Origin: an uncultured Oxalobacter sp.
GTDB taxonomy: Bacteria > Pseudomonadota > Gammaproteobacteria > Burkholderiales > Burkholderiaceae_D
Direction of reading: 5' to 3'
Assembly: GCA_934277985.1 (NCBI GenBank)
Contig: CAKQWF010000002.1
Span: forward strand, 124,001 to 188,000
DNA length: 64,000 nucleotides
Shown piece after piece: positions 32,665 through 41,959 of this stretch (within the stretch, counting starts at the first letter, position 1; every line of letters begins with the position of its first letter). The notes beneath the pieces are model-generated. The model did no database searches. It was given only the letters and a program-made list of their open reading frames with translations, and was not told the origin of the DNA. Both the position numbers and the translations under genes were made by a program.

Positions 32665-32681
32665 CTGGCACGGAAAATGCT
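32665..32681 (+). promoter_or_regulatory. Sigma-54 (-24/-12) promoter of glnA
   Basis: CTGGCACGGAAAATGCT fits the RpoN consensus CTGGCACG-N4-TTGCT with one mismatch, and the essential GG-N10-GC spacing is exact (GG 32667-32668, GC 32679-32680). Transcription should start near 32692, giving a leader of about 66 bases before glnA. Confidence 0.75.
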
Positions 32682-32757
32682 TTTTTTGCAGACGGGTATA
32701 TACAGCGCCAATATCAAGGAATGGGCCAAACGGAACAAGCTAACAAAGGAGAATGGT

Positions 32758-34173
32758 ATGTCTAGGACAGCGGAAGATGTCTTGAAAATGATCAGCGAAA
32801 ACGAGGCTAAGTTTATCGACCTTCGTTTTACCGATACCCGTGGCAAGGAAATGCATGTCAGCGTTCCTGCATCGGGGTTCGATATCGACAAATTTGAAGA
32901 GGGCCATGCATTCGACGGTTCTTCCGTTGCGGGATGGAAGGGTATCGAGGCATCGGACATGTTGTTGTTTCCTGATCCGTCGACGGCCAATATTGACCCG
33001 TTTATGGAAGACACGACCATTTTCATGCAGTGCGATGTCGTGGAACCTTCCGACGGCAAGGGATATGACCGCGATCCGCGTTCTATCGCCAAACGTGCCG
33101 AAGCGCACCTGAAGTCGTCAGGCATTGGTGATGTTGCCTATTTCGGACCGGAACCGGAATTTTTCATTTTCGACAGCGTTCGCTGGGATCACGGCATGTC
33201 GGGCTGTTTTTTCAAGATCGATTCCGAAGAAGGTTCCTGGTCGAGGGGACTCAAGATGGAAGGCGGCAACAGCGGACACCGTCCTGCTGTCAAGGGCGGT
33301 TATTTTCCGGTACCTCCAGTCGACAGTTTTCAGGACATGCGTTCGGAAATGTGCCTGCTGATGGAGCAGATGGGTATTCCTGTCGAAGTCCATCACCATG
33401 AAGTCGCGGGTGCGGGCCAGAACGAAATCGGTACCCGTTTCTCGACGCTGGTCGAACGTGCCGACTGGACGCAGAACATGAAGTACATCATCTGGAATGT
33501 TGCGCATACCTATGGCAAGACGGCTACCTTCATGCCCAAGCCGATTGAAGGCGACAACGGTTCCGGCATGCATGTTCACCAGTCGATCTGGAAAGACGGC
33601 AAGAACCTGTTTGCCGGTGATGGTTATGCCGGTTTGTCGGAATTCGCCCTGTATTACATCGGCGGTATCATCAAACATGCACGAGCACTGAATGCCATTA
33701 CCAATCCAGGTACCAACTCTTACAAACGCCTCGTTCCAGGGTTCGAAGCGCCGGTCAAACTGGCATATTCGGCTCGCAACCGTTCGGCATCCATCCGTAT
33801 TCCGCATGTTTCGAACCCGAAAGCACGTCGCGTCGAAACGCGCTTCCCGGATCCGCTGGCCAATCCGTATCTGTGTTTCGCCGCCTTGCTGATGGCGGGT
33901 CTGGATGGCATCCAGAACCGGATCCATCCGGGCGAACCGGCTTCGAAGGATCTGTACCATCTGCCACCGGAAGAAGATGCCATGATCCCGACGGTTTGTT
34001 CCTCGCTGGAACAGGCGCTGGAAGCGCTGGACAAGGATCGTGAGTTCCTGACTCGCGGCGGTGTGTTCAGCAACGTCATGATCGATGCCTATATCGAATT
34101 GAAGATGCAGGAAGTCCAGCGTTTCCGCATGGCACCGCATCCGGTTGAATTCGATATGTATTATTCGCTGTAA
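32758..34173 (+). CDS. glnA: Glutamine synthetase, type I
   Basis: GlnA makes glutamine from glutamate and ammonia. The 471-residue length, the regulatory tyrosine in [11 protein letters not shown] (about Y400, the adenylylation site) and motifs such as [30 protein letters not shown] and [10 protein letters not shown] identify the GSI-beta type. The start at 32758 is preceded by AAAGGAGA, and the long upstream extension of the frame crosses the promoter and is not coding. Expression is likely driven by NtrC and sigma-54 through the sites at 32556-32681. A strong hairpin follows the gene before ntrB. Confidence 0.98.
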   Translation: MSRTAEDVLKMISENEAKFIDLRFTDTRGKEMHVSVPASGFDIDKFEEGHAFDGSSVAGWKGIEASDMLLFPDPSTANIDPFMEDTTIFMQCDVVEPSDGKGYDRDPRSIAKRAEAHLKSSGIGDVAYFGPEPEFFIFDSVRWDHGMSGCFFKIDSEEGSWSRGLKMEGGNSGHRPAVKGGYFPVPPVDSFQDMRSEMCLLMEQMGIPVEVHHHEVAGAGQNEIGTRFSTLVERADWTQNMKYIIWNVAHTYGKTATFMPKPIEGDNGSGMHVHQSIWKDGKNLFAGDGYAGLSEFALYYIGGIIKHARALNAITNPGTNSYKRLVPGFEAPVKLAYSARNRSASIRIPHVSNPKARRVETRFPDPLANPYLCFAALLMAGLDGIQNRIHPGEPASKDLYHLPPEEDAMIPTVCSSLEQALEALDKDREFLTRGGVFSNVMIDAYIELKMQEVQRFRMAPHPVEFDMYYSL

Positions 34174-34191
34174 ATATCCGGAAGGTTCAGG

Positions 34192-34226
34192 AAAAAGGCG
34201 AAAATGGCGACGTTTTCGCCTTTTTT
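34192..34226 (+). terminator. Terminator or attenuator between glnA and ntrB
   Basis: A 13-base arm (AAAAAGGCGAAAA) and its complement (TTTTCGCCTTTTT) enclose an 8-base loop and end in a run of six T. It should reduce read-through so that glnA is made in excess over ntrB-ntrC. Confidence 0.8.
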
Positions 34227-34256
34227 GTCGGGTCATGCCGGGAAAGGGCAAGCATC

Positions 34257-35324
34257 ATGGAAACACTGTGCGGACTGGATTTGCTGGCTTCGGCTGTCAT
34301 GATACTCGATCGAGACAGGCGGATCATGTATGTCAATCCGGCAGCCGAGGATTTGCTGGAATATTCGTCCAAGGTTTTGTTGTATCAGCGACCTGAACAA
34401 ATATTTCTGAATGGCGATGTGCTTGACGATATATGCCGCCAGGTGATTGCGCATGATCCTGCCGAAAAAAGGCAGGAACTGGTACTTGACCGGCTCGGCA
34501 GGTCTGCGCTTCATGTCTATTGCATCGTCAAGGCGATTGATTTCCCGGATGCTTCCGTACTCGTCGAGTTGCGTGAAAATGTCCAGCAGCTCAGACAGGA
34601 TCGCGAGAAACGGTTGATGGACCAGAATCAGGCGAATCTGGAACTGGTGCGCAATCTGGCGCATGAGATCAAGAATCCGCTGGGTGGTATCAAGGGGGCG
34701 GCACAATTGCTGGAAATGGAATTGCCCGACAGGAACATGAAGGACTTGCGTGAGTATACGCAAGTCATCATCCGTGAATCGGAGCGGCTCCAGAAACTGG
34801 TGGACAGAATGCTGGTACCCGGGAAGCGTCCTCATATCGTCAATGATCTCAATATTCATGAAGTATGCGAACGGGTCCGCAGTATCGTGCTGGCGGAATA
34901 TCCGCACGGACTGACGATCCGGCGTGATTACGATCTTTCGTTGCCTGAAATAGCAGGGGACAAGGAACAGCTGATACAGGCGGTATTGAATATCGCGCAA
35001 AATGCCGTTCATGCGCTTGCGGACAAAATCCGTGAGGGCAATGCGGAGCTGGTGTTCAAGACGCGTGTTTCCAGACAGGTCACACTGGCGAAAGTGCGAT
35101 ATCGTCTGGCATTGAACTTGCATATCATCGATAACGGGCCCGGTATCGCACCGGATATGATCGAAAAGATTTTTTTCCCACTGGTCTCGGGGACCGAAGG
35201 CGGGAGCGGTCTGGGACTGACATTGTCGCAAACGATCGTGCGACAGCATGGCGGCCTGATCGAATGTGAAAGCCGTCCGGGACATACGGAGTTTCTGATC
35301 AGGTTGCCGATTGCCAGAGCCTGA
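34257..35324 (+). CDS. ntrB: Nitrogen-regulation sensor kinase NtrB
   Basis: NtrB phosphorylates NtrC when nitrogen is short and acts as a phosphatase when PII binds it. The 355-residue soluble protein has an N-terminal PAS domain (about 8-70), an H-box NLAHEIKNPLGGIKGAA with the phosphorylated His near 136, and an ATPase domain with the N-box (IAQNAVHAL), DNGPGIAPD and GGSGLGLTL. It has no membrane segment, as expected for NtrB. It lies 83 bases after glnA beyond a terminator-like hairpin, and 33 bases before ntrC. Confidence 0.95.
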   Translation: METLCGLDLLASAVMILDRDRRIMYVNPAAEDLLEYSSKVLLYQRPEQIFLNGDVLDDICRQVIAHDPAEKRQELVLDRLGRSALHVYCIVKAIDFPDASVLVELRENVQQLRQDREKRLMDQNQANLELVRNLAHEIKNPLGGIKGAAQLLEMELPDRNMKDLREYTQVIIRESERLQKLVDRMLVPGKRPHIVNDLNIHEVCERVRSIVLAEYPHGLTIRRDYDLSLPEIAGDKEQLIQAVLNIAQNAVHALADKIREGNAELVFKTRVSRQVTLAKVRYRLALNLHIIDNGPGIAPDMIEKIFFPLVSGTEGGSGLGLTLSQTIVRQHGGLIECESRPGHTEFLIRLPIARA

Positions 35325-35357
35325 TACGCTTATCGAATGGACATGATGGGGTTGAAT

Positions 35358-36836
35358 ATGAAACCGGTCTGGATAGTGGATGATGATGAGTCGATCCGTT
35401 GGGTGCTTGAAAAGGCACTTGCACGGGAAAACATTCCGCTGAAAAGTTTTTCGTCGGCAGATGAAGTGCTTGAGGCCATGGAACGGGAAACGCCGCAGGT
35501 GCTCGTCTCCGACATACGCATGCCAGGCAAGTCGGGTCTGCATTTGCTGGAAGAAACCAAAAAACGTTTTCCGCATTTGCCGATCATCATCATGACGGCT
35601 TATTCCGATCTGGATTCGGCTGTTTCCGCATTTCAGGGGGGCGCGTTCGAGTATTTGTCCAAACCGTTCGATCTGGGACGTGCCGTTGATCTGATCAAGC
35701 GTGCGATGAAAGAGAGCGAAGCGAAAGCGGTCATGGAAAAAAGTCTTGACCACGTGCCTGAAATCATCGGGCAGGCACCGGCCATGCAGGAAGTTTTCAG
35801 GGCGATCGGCCGTCTGTCGCATTCCAATGCCACCGTGCTGGTTACCGGCGAGTCTGGAACCGGCAAGGAACTGGTCGCCAGAGCCTTGCATCGCCACAGC
35901 CCGCGTGCATCGCAGCCGTTCATCGCGCTCAATATGGCGGCCATTCCGAAAGACTTGATGGAATCCGAATTGTTCGGTCATGAAAAAGGTGCGTTTACCG
36001 GCGCGCAAGTCATGCGTCGCGGGCGTTTCGAGCAGGCAGAAGGCGGTACGCTGTTTCTTGATGAAATCGGGGATATGCCACTTGACATGCAGACCCGGTT
36101 GCTTCGGGTACTCTCTGACGGACATTTTTATCGTGTCGGAGGCAACCAGTCGGTGAAGGCCAACGTTCGTGTGATTGCCGCCACGCACCAGAATCTGGAA
36201 AGACTGGTGAAAGAAGGCGCATTCCGTGAAGATCTGTTTCACCGTCTCAATGTCATCCGTTTGCGCTTGCCGAGCCTGCGTGAACGGGCCGAAGACATTC
36301 CCGTACTGGCTCGCCATTTTCTGAAGCAGAGTGCTGCGCAACTCGGCGTGGAACCAAAAATACTTTCCGAAGAAGCGGCGGCGTTTCTGTCGCGATGCAA
36401 GCTCACAGGCAATGTCAGACAGCTGGAAAATATCTGCTACTGGTTTACGGTCATGGTGGCAGGGCAGGTTATCGACGTCAAGGATATGCCGGCAGAGTTG
36501 CTTGAAGAAAACGGGCAGCCTGAAAGAACGGTACCTGTCGTGATGGCGGCAGACGAAACATCTTCGGTGACGGTACCATATTCCGATACCATGCAGGTTC
36601 AGACACCTTCATGGGAAATTTCCCTTGAAAAAACCGTTGGCGCATTGCTTGAAAAAGGTGAAAGCGATCTGATGGACAAACTGGGAAAACAGTTCGAGAA
36701 AATCCTGATCAGAACCGCGCTGAATCGCACGAAAGGACGCAAAAACGAGGCAGCGATACTTCTGGGTATGGGCAGAAACACGATCGCACGGAAAATACAG
36801 GAACTGGGACTGGAGAATGAATCGGCAAACGGCTGA
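35358..36836 (+). CDS. ntrC: Nitrogen-regulation response regulator NtrC
   Basis: NtrC is the sigma-54 enhancer-binding activator. The 492 residues show a receiver domain with VDDDES and the phospho-acceptor Asp in [10 protein letters not shown] (about 52), an AAA+ domain with [13 protein letters not shown] (Walker A), the sigma-54 contact loop GAFTGA and [13 protein letters not shown] (Walker B), and a Fis-type helix-turn-helix at the C-terminus ([18 protein letters not shown]). The ATG at 35358 has GGGG 7 bases upstream and gives the usual [10 protein letters not shown] start; the ATG at 35337 has no ribosome-binding site. Likely target: the palindromes ahead of glnA in this window. Confidence 0.96.
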   Translation: MKPVWIVDDDESIRWVLEKALARENIPLKSFSSADEVLEAMERETPQVLVSDIRMPGKSGLHLLEETKKRFPHLPIIIMTAYSDLDSAVSAFQGGAFEYLSKPFDLGRAVDLIKRAMKESEAKAVMEKSLDHVPEIIGQAPAMQEVFRAIGRLSHSNATVLVTGESGTGKELVARALHRHSPRASQPFIALNMAAIPKDLMESELFGHEKGAFTGAQVMRRGRFEQAEGGTLFLDEIGDMPLDMQTRLLRVLSDGHFYRVGGNQSVKANVRVIAATHQNLERLVKEGAFREDLFHRLNVIRLRLPSLRERAEDIPVLARHFLKQSAAQLGVEPKILSEEAAAFLSRCKLTGNVRQLENICYWFTVMVAGQVIDVKDMPAELLEENGQPERTVPVVMAADETSSVTVPYSDTMQVQTPSWEISLEKTVGALLEKGESDLMDKLGKQFEKILIRTALNRTKGRKNEAAILLGMGRNTIARKIQELGLENESANG

Positions 36837-36919
36837 TACCGAAGCGTGAATTTGTAACAAAATTCCCGGAACTGACAAGAATTGGCTGAAAAAAACAGTC
36901 AATTCACGTCATCTTGGGG

Positions 36920-36957
36920 GAATATGCTTTGACAATAATGTCATATTCGCTTAAAGT
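36920..36957 (+). promoter_or_regulatory. Promoter with nested palindromes upstream of the NlpC/P60 gene
   Basis: TTGACA (36929-36934) and TAAAGT (36952-36957) are 17 bases apart, a good sigma-70 promoter. The spacer and -35 are covered by the perfect inverted repeat TGACA-ATAA-TGTCA (36930-36943), itself inside GAATATG...CATATTC (36920-36948). A repressor or activator could bind there. Confidence 0.55.
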
Positions 36958-36990
36958 TTTGGCTGGTCAGTCAGCAACGGGTTTTGAACA

Positions 36991-37599
36991 ATGTCGCCAG
37001 AAAGGTACACGTTTTTCCGGAGGTTCTGTGCTTGTGCCGCGATGGCGGGGTGCCTGTTCGGAATGACTGATCAAGCCATGGCGCAAAAGGCGGGAAATCG
37101 TGCCGATGATACATCGGCGCCGGCCATGACGCAGATTCACAATTTCACGCATCGTGCTACCGAACTGGCCATGACGGCCATGACCCTCATCGGGGTACAT
37201 TACAAGTATGGTGGCAATTCGCCGGAAACCGGTATCGATTGCAGTGGTCTGGTCCGATATGTTTTCAAGGAAGCATGGGGGACGACACTGCCTCGCACCT
37301 CACTTGAACTGAGCCGAGTCGGTGAGGAAGTCGAACGTGACGAACTCCAGCCAGGCGATCTTGTGTTTTACAATACGCGCCGTCGCAATTATTCGCATGT
37401 CGGTATTTATCTGGGGGACAACAAGTTCATCCATGCACCGTCGTCTGGAAAGACCGTCCGGATCGACAACATGGAACAGGGTTACTGGAAAAACCGGTTC
37501 AATGGTGCAAGACGTATTTCCGATCCCGGAACACAACGGCAATTCGCCTCCGAAAAGGAAAGAATCCTTCAGGCTTTCCGCGATGACGTCGATGAATGA
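36991..37599 (+). CDS. NlpC/P60 (C40) family cell-wall peptidase
   Basis: This 202-residue protein is probably exported: the N-terminus is basic (RYTFFRR) and followed by a hydrophobic stretch ending near DQAMAQ, a signal-peptidase-like AMA/Q site at about residue 32. The NlpC/P60 domain follows, with the catalytic Cys in TGIDCSGLVRYVF, the first His in YSHVGIYLGDN and the second polar residue in FIHAPSSGKTV. Such enzymes cut the D-Glu-meso-DAP bond in peptidoglycan stem peptides. It has its own promoter with a palindrome and converges on the FAD oxidoreductase gene. Confidence 0.9.
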   Translation: MSPERYTFFRRFCACAAMAGCLFGMTDQAMAQKAGNRADDTSAPAMTQIHNFTHRATELAMTAMTLIGVHYKYGGNSPETGIDCSGLVRYVFKEAWGTTLPRTSLELSRVGEEVERDELQPGDLVFYNTRRRNYSHVGIYLGDNKFIHAPSSGKTVRIDNMEQGYWKNRFNGARRISDPGTQRQFASEKERILQAFRDDVDE

Positions 37600-37605
37600 G
37601 ACCGG

Positions 37606-39225
37606 TCAGGACGGTTGACTGTTTTTTTTCACGATATCCTGTGCAATCGCTTCGGCGACCATGATGCCATCCACTGCGGACGACAGAATGCCGCCTGCAT
37701 AACCGGCACCTTCTCCGGCCGGATACAATCCCCTGACATTGACGCTCTGGAAATCGTCACGGTTACGTGTGATGCGCACCGGAGATGAAGTGCGTGTCTC
37801 GGTACCTGTCAGCACCGCATCTTCCAGCGCGAATCCGGGGATCGATCGTTCGAAGGCAGGAATGGCCTCACGCAAGGCGTCGATGGCGTAACCCGGCAAT
37901 GCCTGCGACAGGTCGCAGGGTGTGACGCCGGGTTGGTAAGATGGAATGACGGAGCCCAGCCGTGTGGACGGTTTTCCCTTGAGAAAATCGCCGACGAGCT
38001 GGCAGGGTGCGTTGTAGTTGGAGCCGCCCAGCTCGAATGCTTTTTGTTCCAGTTGCCGCTGAAAGGCTACACCCGCCAACGGATGTCCCGGATAGTCCTC
38101 AGGCGTGATATCCACGACGATGGCGGCGTTGGCGTTGCGTTCATTACGGGAATACTGGCTCATACCATTGGTGACCAGCCGGCCGGGTTCGGATGCAGCC
38201 GCGACGACTGTTCCGCCCGGACACATGCAGAAACTGTAAACGGAACGACCGTTTTTGCAGTGGTGAACCAGTTTGTAGTCGGCAGCGCCGAGCAGCGGAT
38301 TGCCTGCGTTCGGACCGAGACGGCAGCGGTCGATCAGCGATTGGGGATGTTCGATACGGAAACCGATGGAAAAAGGTTTCGCCTCGATTTGTATGCCGCG
38401 CCGGTAGAGCATATCGAAAGTGTCGCGCGCACTGTGTCCGGGTGCCAGCACGATATGGTCGGAAAAAATCGTTTCGCCGTTCGACAGGACGACGCCTTTT
38501 GTTTGCCCGTTTTCGATGAGCAGGTCATCGACACGGCTCATGAAACGGAATTCGCCGCCCAGCGCGATGATGTCTTTGCGCATTTGTTCGATGATACGAA
38601 CCAGACGGAACGTTCCGATGTGCGGTTTGCCGATATAAAGAATTTCCTCGGGAGCGCCCGCCTTGACGAATTCCGAGAGTACCTTGCGGCCATAATGTTT
38701 CGGGTCGCGTATCTGGGTGTGGAGCTTGCCGTCCGAAAAGGTGCCTGCACCGCCTTCGCCGAACTGGACGTTGGATTCCGGATCAAGGCGACGTTCACGC
38801 CAGAATCCGAAAGTGTCCTGCGTTCTCTCGCGGACATTTTTGCCTCTTTCCAGTACGATGGGTTTGAAACCGCTTTGCGCCAGAATCAGGGCGGCGAACA
38901 GACCGCAGGGACCGCATCCGATGATGAGCGGGCGCATGAACGGCACGTCGGGCGCACGGGTGACGAACCGGTAAGTCATGTCCGGCGCGAGCCGGATATG
39001 GGGATGATTCGGAAAACGTGCCAGAACGGCCTGTTCGTCGGCGACACTGACATCAAGCGTATAGGAAAACATGATGGCCGTTTTCTTGCGGGCGTCGTAA
39101 TTGCGGCGATATACGGTAAATCCCGATATCGCATCGCCGGATAAATTCAGTCGGTCGCAAATGGCTTGTTTCAGGTCATCCGGATGATGGTCAAGCGGCA
39201 ATCGGATATCGGTCAGTCGAAGCAT
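37606..39225 (-). CDS. FAD-dependent oxidoreductase (uncharacterised YhiN/HI0933-like dehydrogenase class)
   Basis: The 539-residue protein starts MLRLTDIRLPLDHHPDDL and has an N-terminal domain of about 90 residues before the FAD-binding Rossmann segment PLIIGCGPCGLFAALILAQSG and a following Glu for ribose binding. SNVQFGEGGAGTFSDGKL and the final YPAGEGAGYAGGILSSAVDG are typical of a conserved group of uncharacterised FAD dehydrogenases found beside electron-transfer genes. The reaction is unknown. The open frame begins 16 codons earlier, but the ATG at 39225 begins the family sequence. It converges on the NlpC/P60 gene with 6 bases between. Confidence 0.85.
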   Translation of the reverse strand: MLRLTDIRLPLDHHPDDLKQAICDRLNLSGDAISGFTVYRRNYDARKKTAIMFSYTLDVSVADEQAVLARFPNHPHIRLAPDMTYRFVTRAPDVPFMRPLIIGCGPCGLFAALILAQSGFKPIVLERGKNVRERTQDTFGFWRERRLDPESNVQFGEGGAGTFSDGKLHTQIRDPKHYGRKVLSEFVKAGAPEEILYIGKPHIGTFRLVRIIEQMRKDIIALGGEFRFMSRVDDLLIENGQTKGVVLSNGETIFSDHIVLAPGHSARDTFDMLYRRGIQIEAKPFSIGFRIEHPQSLIDRCRLGPNAGNPLLGAADYKLVHHCKNGRSVYSFCMCPGGTVVAAASEPGRLVTNGMSQYSRNERNANAAIVVDITPEDYPGHPLAGVAFQRQLEQKAFELGGSNYNAPCQLVGDFLKGKPSTRLGSVIPSYQPGVTPCDLSQALPGYAIDALREAIPAFERSIPGFALEDAVLTGTETRTSSPVRITRNRDDFQSVNVRGLYPAGEGAGYAGGILSSAVDGIMVAEAIAQDIVKKNSQPS

Positions 39226-39398
39226 AACGGTCAGGAGGCAGATAAAATCATGCCGTTTTTGCAGGCATGGCATAAGCTGATGTTTCAGGGCGTTATTTTA
39301 CTCTGCCATGCAATCTGCATCTATCTTTGTATGATGTTGTTTGCGGGATAATGGCAATGCTACGGAGACAGGTTCCGTTTTCCGGAGGTGACAGCCTG

Positions 39399-41911
39399 AT
39401 GTTTTCGTTTTTTTTGCATGCAATCAGAATGACGCTGCGGGACTGGCGCGCAGGTGAATGGCGTTTTTTGCTGGTAGCGATGAGTGTCGCGGTAGCGGCA
39501 TTGTCGTCTGTCAGCTTTTTCGTCGACAGGATGCATGCAAGTCTTCGCGGCGAAGCAGCCGTTTTTTTGGGTGCGGATATGCTGATCATATCTGACAGAG
39601 CGTTCGATCAGATATGGTATGACGAAGCGGAAAGGCAGGGGCTGTCATCGGCACAAACGCGCCAGTTTCCCACGATGGCGTTGCCGAAAGGAAATGGCAA
39701 GACAGTACCGCGACTGGTGTCGTTGAAGGTGGTATCCGAAGGATATCCGTTGCGTGGTGCATTGCAGCTTGCCGGAGAAGCAAACGGCAAGGTCTTGGAA
39801 GCCGAGGGCATTCCGGAGGTAGGAACGGTCTGGGTGGACCAGGCATTACTGGCAGAACCGGGCACCGGAATCGGCGACAACATTCAACTGGGCAATGGCA
39901 GGTATCGTGTGTCGCACGTTATCGTTTCAGAACCCGACAGGGGAATATCATGGGTCAATCTGGCACCTCGCGTCATGATGTCCTTGCAGGATCTTGAAAA
40001 GACCGGTCTGGTACAACCGGCTTCACGTGTATCGTTCAGACTGTTGCTCTCGGGGGCGCCCGATGGAATCGAACGGTTCAGACAATGGGCTGAAGAACGG
40101 ATCGTTACGGACAACCTGCGTGGTATGCGAATCGAGACGGTGGAAAACAACCGTCCGGAAATGAAAACCACATTGAACCGGGCACGTCAGTTTATGGCAT
40201 TGATCGGTCTCTTGTCTGCCGTGCTGGCGGCAATAGCCATTGCCATGGGAACGCGCCGTTTCGTGAAACGGCACATGGATACATGTGCCATATTGCGCTG
40301 TTTGGGGATGAAGGCAAAACAGATCGTGCTGGTTTATCTGACCGGTTTTATAGTGATCGGGCTGTTGGGGTGTTTCATCGGTCTGGCGGCAGGCTATGGT
40401 GGACATTTCGCGCTGATCGCTATTTTGCGGACGGTTTTGCCACAACAGATGGCATCGGCAAGCTGGATGACGATGGCGAAATGTCTGTTTATCGGGATGT
40501 CGTTGTTGTTGGGATTTGCATTGCCGCCGATTTGCAGTTTGCAACGGATACCTGTCATCCGCGTTATCCACCGTGATGTCGGCAGTGCTGAAATATCGGG
40601 GGGTGGGCATATGTTCCGGGCGTGGCTGTTTTTTTCGGCCTGTTGTGCTGGCTGACAGGTGAGTGGTGGATGGGATTGTGGATGCTGTGCGGATTTTTGG
40701 CAATCGCTGCCGTGATCGCCTTCTTGGGGTGGTGTGCTATCAGGGCGCTTGTTTTCGCAAGAATCCATATGCAACAGGGCAGTTTGCGTTTTTGCCTGTC
40801 GGTACTGGAACGGAAACCGGCGACAACGGTACTTCAGATTGTCGCGTTGTCGGTCGGTCTGATGGCGATGCTGTTGCTCACGGTGGTCAGGAACGATCTG
40901 ATCGGTGCATGGCAAAAGGCTTTGCCGCCGGATACGCCGAATCATTTTGTGGTCAATATTTTGCCGGATCAGAAAGAGACGGTACGCGACAGACTGGTTC
41001 ATGCAGGTGTGGCGGCACCGGTTTTGTATCCGATGATTCGTGGCAGGCTCGTATCGGTAAACGGAAAAGCCGTCAGCAGCAGGGATTACGATGACGCACG
41101 TGCCAAAAGGCTCGTCGATCGTGAATTCAATCTGTCCTGTATGACGGAATTGCCGCCGCAAAACCGGATTGTCGAAGGCAGCTGGTTCGGGAGCCGTCAT
41201 GCCGAGGCATCACTGGAAGAAAGACTGGCGAAAACGCTGGGAATCGCAACGGGCGACAGGCTGGTTTTCGATGTGACCGGTATGCCTGTCGAAGTGACGG
41301 TTACCAGTTTGCGCAAGCTGGACTGGAGTTCGGCACGTGTCAATTTCTTTGTCATCACGCATCCGGAAGACATGCAGGAGATGCCGGCGACATGGATTAC
41401 TTCTTTTTATGCCGATGTATCGCAAAAAAACGCCATCGACAAAATGGTGCACGAGTTTCCGAATCTGACGGTCGTCGATATCGGTTACCTTGTCGCGCAG
41501 GTCAAATCCATACTGGAACGGGTCACGCTGGCTGTCGAATTCCTGTTTTTGTTTACGCTGACGTCTGGTGTGCTGGTATTGCATGCCGCACTGGTCGGTA
41601 CGCAGGAAGAACGGATGCATGAAGCCAGCATTTTGCGTACGTTGGGCGCCACACGCAAGGAATTGCGACGCATGCAGCGTATCGAGCTGGTCTTTATCGG
41701 TGCCATGAGCGGTTTGCTAGCGGCATCGGGTGCAAGTCTCGCGGGATGGGTGCTGGCGGTGCGTTTTCTTGAATTTGACTGGACGTTCAATCCGCTGGTC
41801 TGGGTGTACGGTGTGGCTGGCGGGATTTTTTGTGCCTGTGCAGGCGGATGGTTGGGATTGCGCAAGGTACTGAATACGCCGCCAGTCCAGTCGTTGCGCC
41901 GGCTCTCATGA
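39399..41911 (+). pseudogene. FtsX-like ABC transporter permease, split by a frameshift
   Basis: Two frames together encode one YbbP-type permease of about 837 residues. The first (39399-40655) carries the N-terminal membrane segment, a periplasmic domain and three membrane helices, and then ends in AWLFFSACCAG. The second begins in another frame at 40622 and continues at once with FFGLLCWLTGEWWMG, four-plus helices, a second periplasmic domain and a closing FtsX domain (EERMHEASILRTLGATRKELRRMQ). The join falls at a run of seven T (40629-40635); one extra T or two fewer would restore one frame. The start has GGAGG 9 bases upstream. No ATPase partner gene is adjacent. It could be a pseudogene, a phase-variable gene, a slippage site or a sequencing error. 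Confidence 0.85.
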
Positions 41912-41912
41912 A

Positions 41913-41941
41913 AAAGGCTTTCCCGTAACGGGAAAGCCTTT
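41913..41941. terminator. Bidirectional terminator between the permease and gadC
   Basis: AAAGGCTTTCCCG and CGGGAAAGCCTTT form a perfect 13-pair stem with a TAA loop between two convergent genes. The A-rich and T-rich arm ends let it work from both sides. Confidence 0.8.
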
Positions 41942-41959
41942 GGAGAGATATCGTCCGGT

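Noticed and set aside
32527..32757. A longer N-terminus for glutamine synthetase
   Set aside because: The extension would translate across the NtrC sites and the sigma-54 promoter; the ATG at 32758 has a good ribosome-binding site and the family start.
34233..36341. A 702-codon open frame on the minus strand opposite ntrB-ntrC
   Set aside because: It runs antisense to two genes with complete family motifs, its translation is rich in His, Arg and Gln with no recognisable domain, and it is explained by the codon bias of the real genes.
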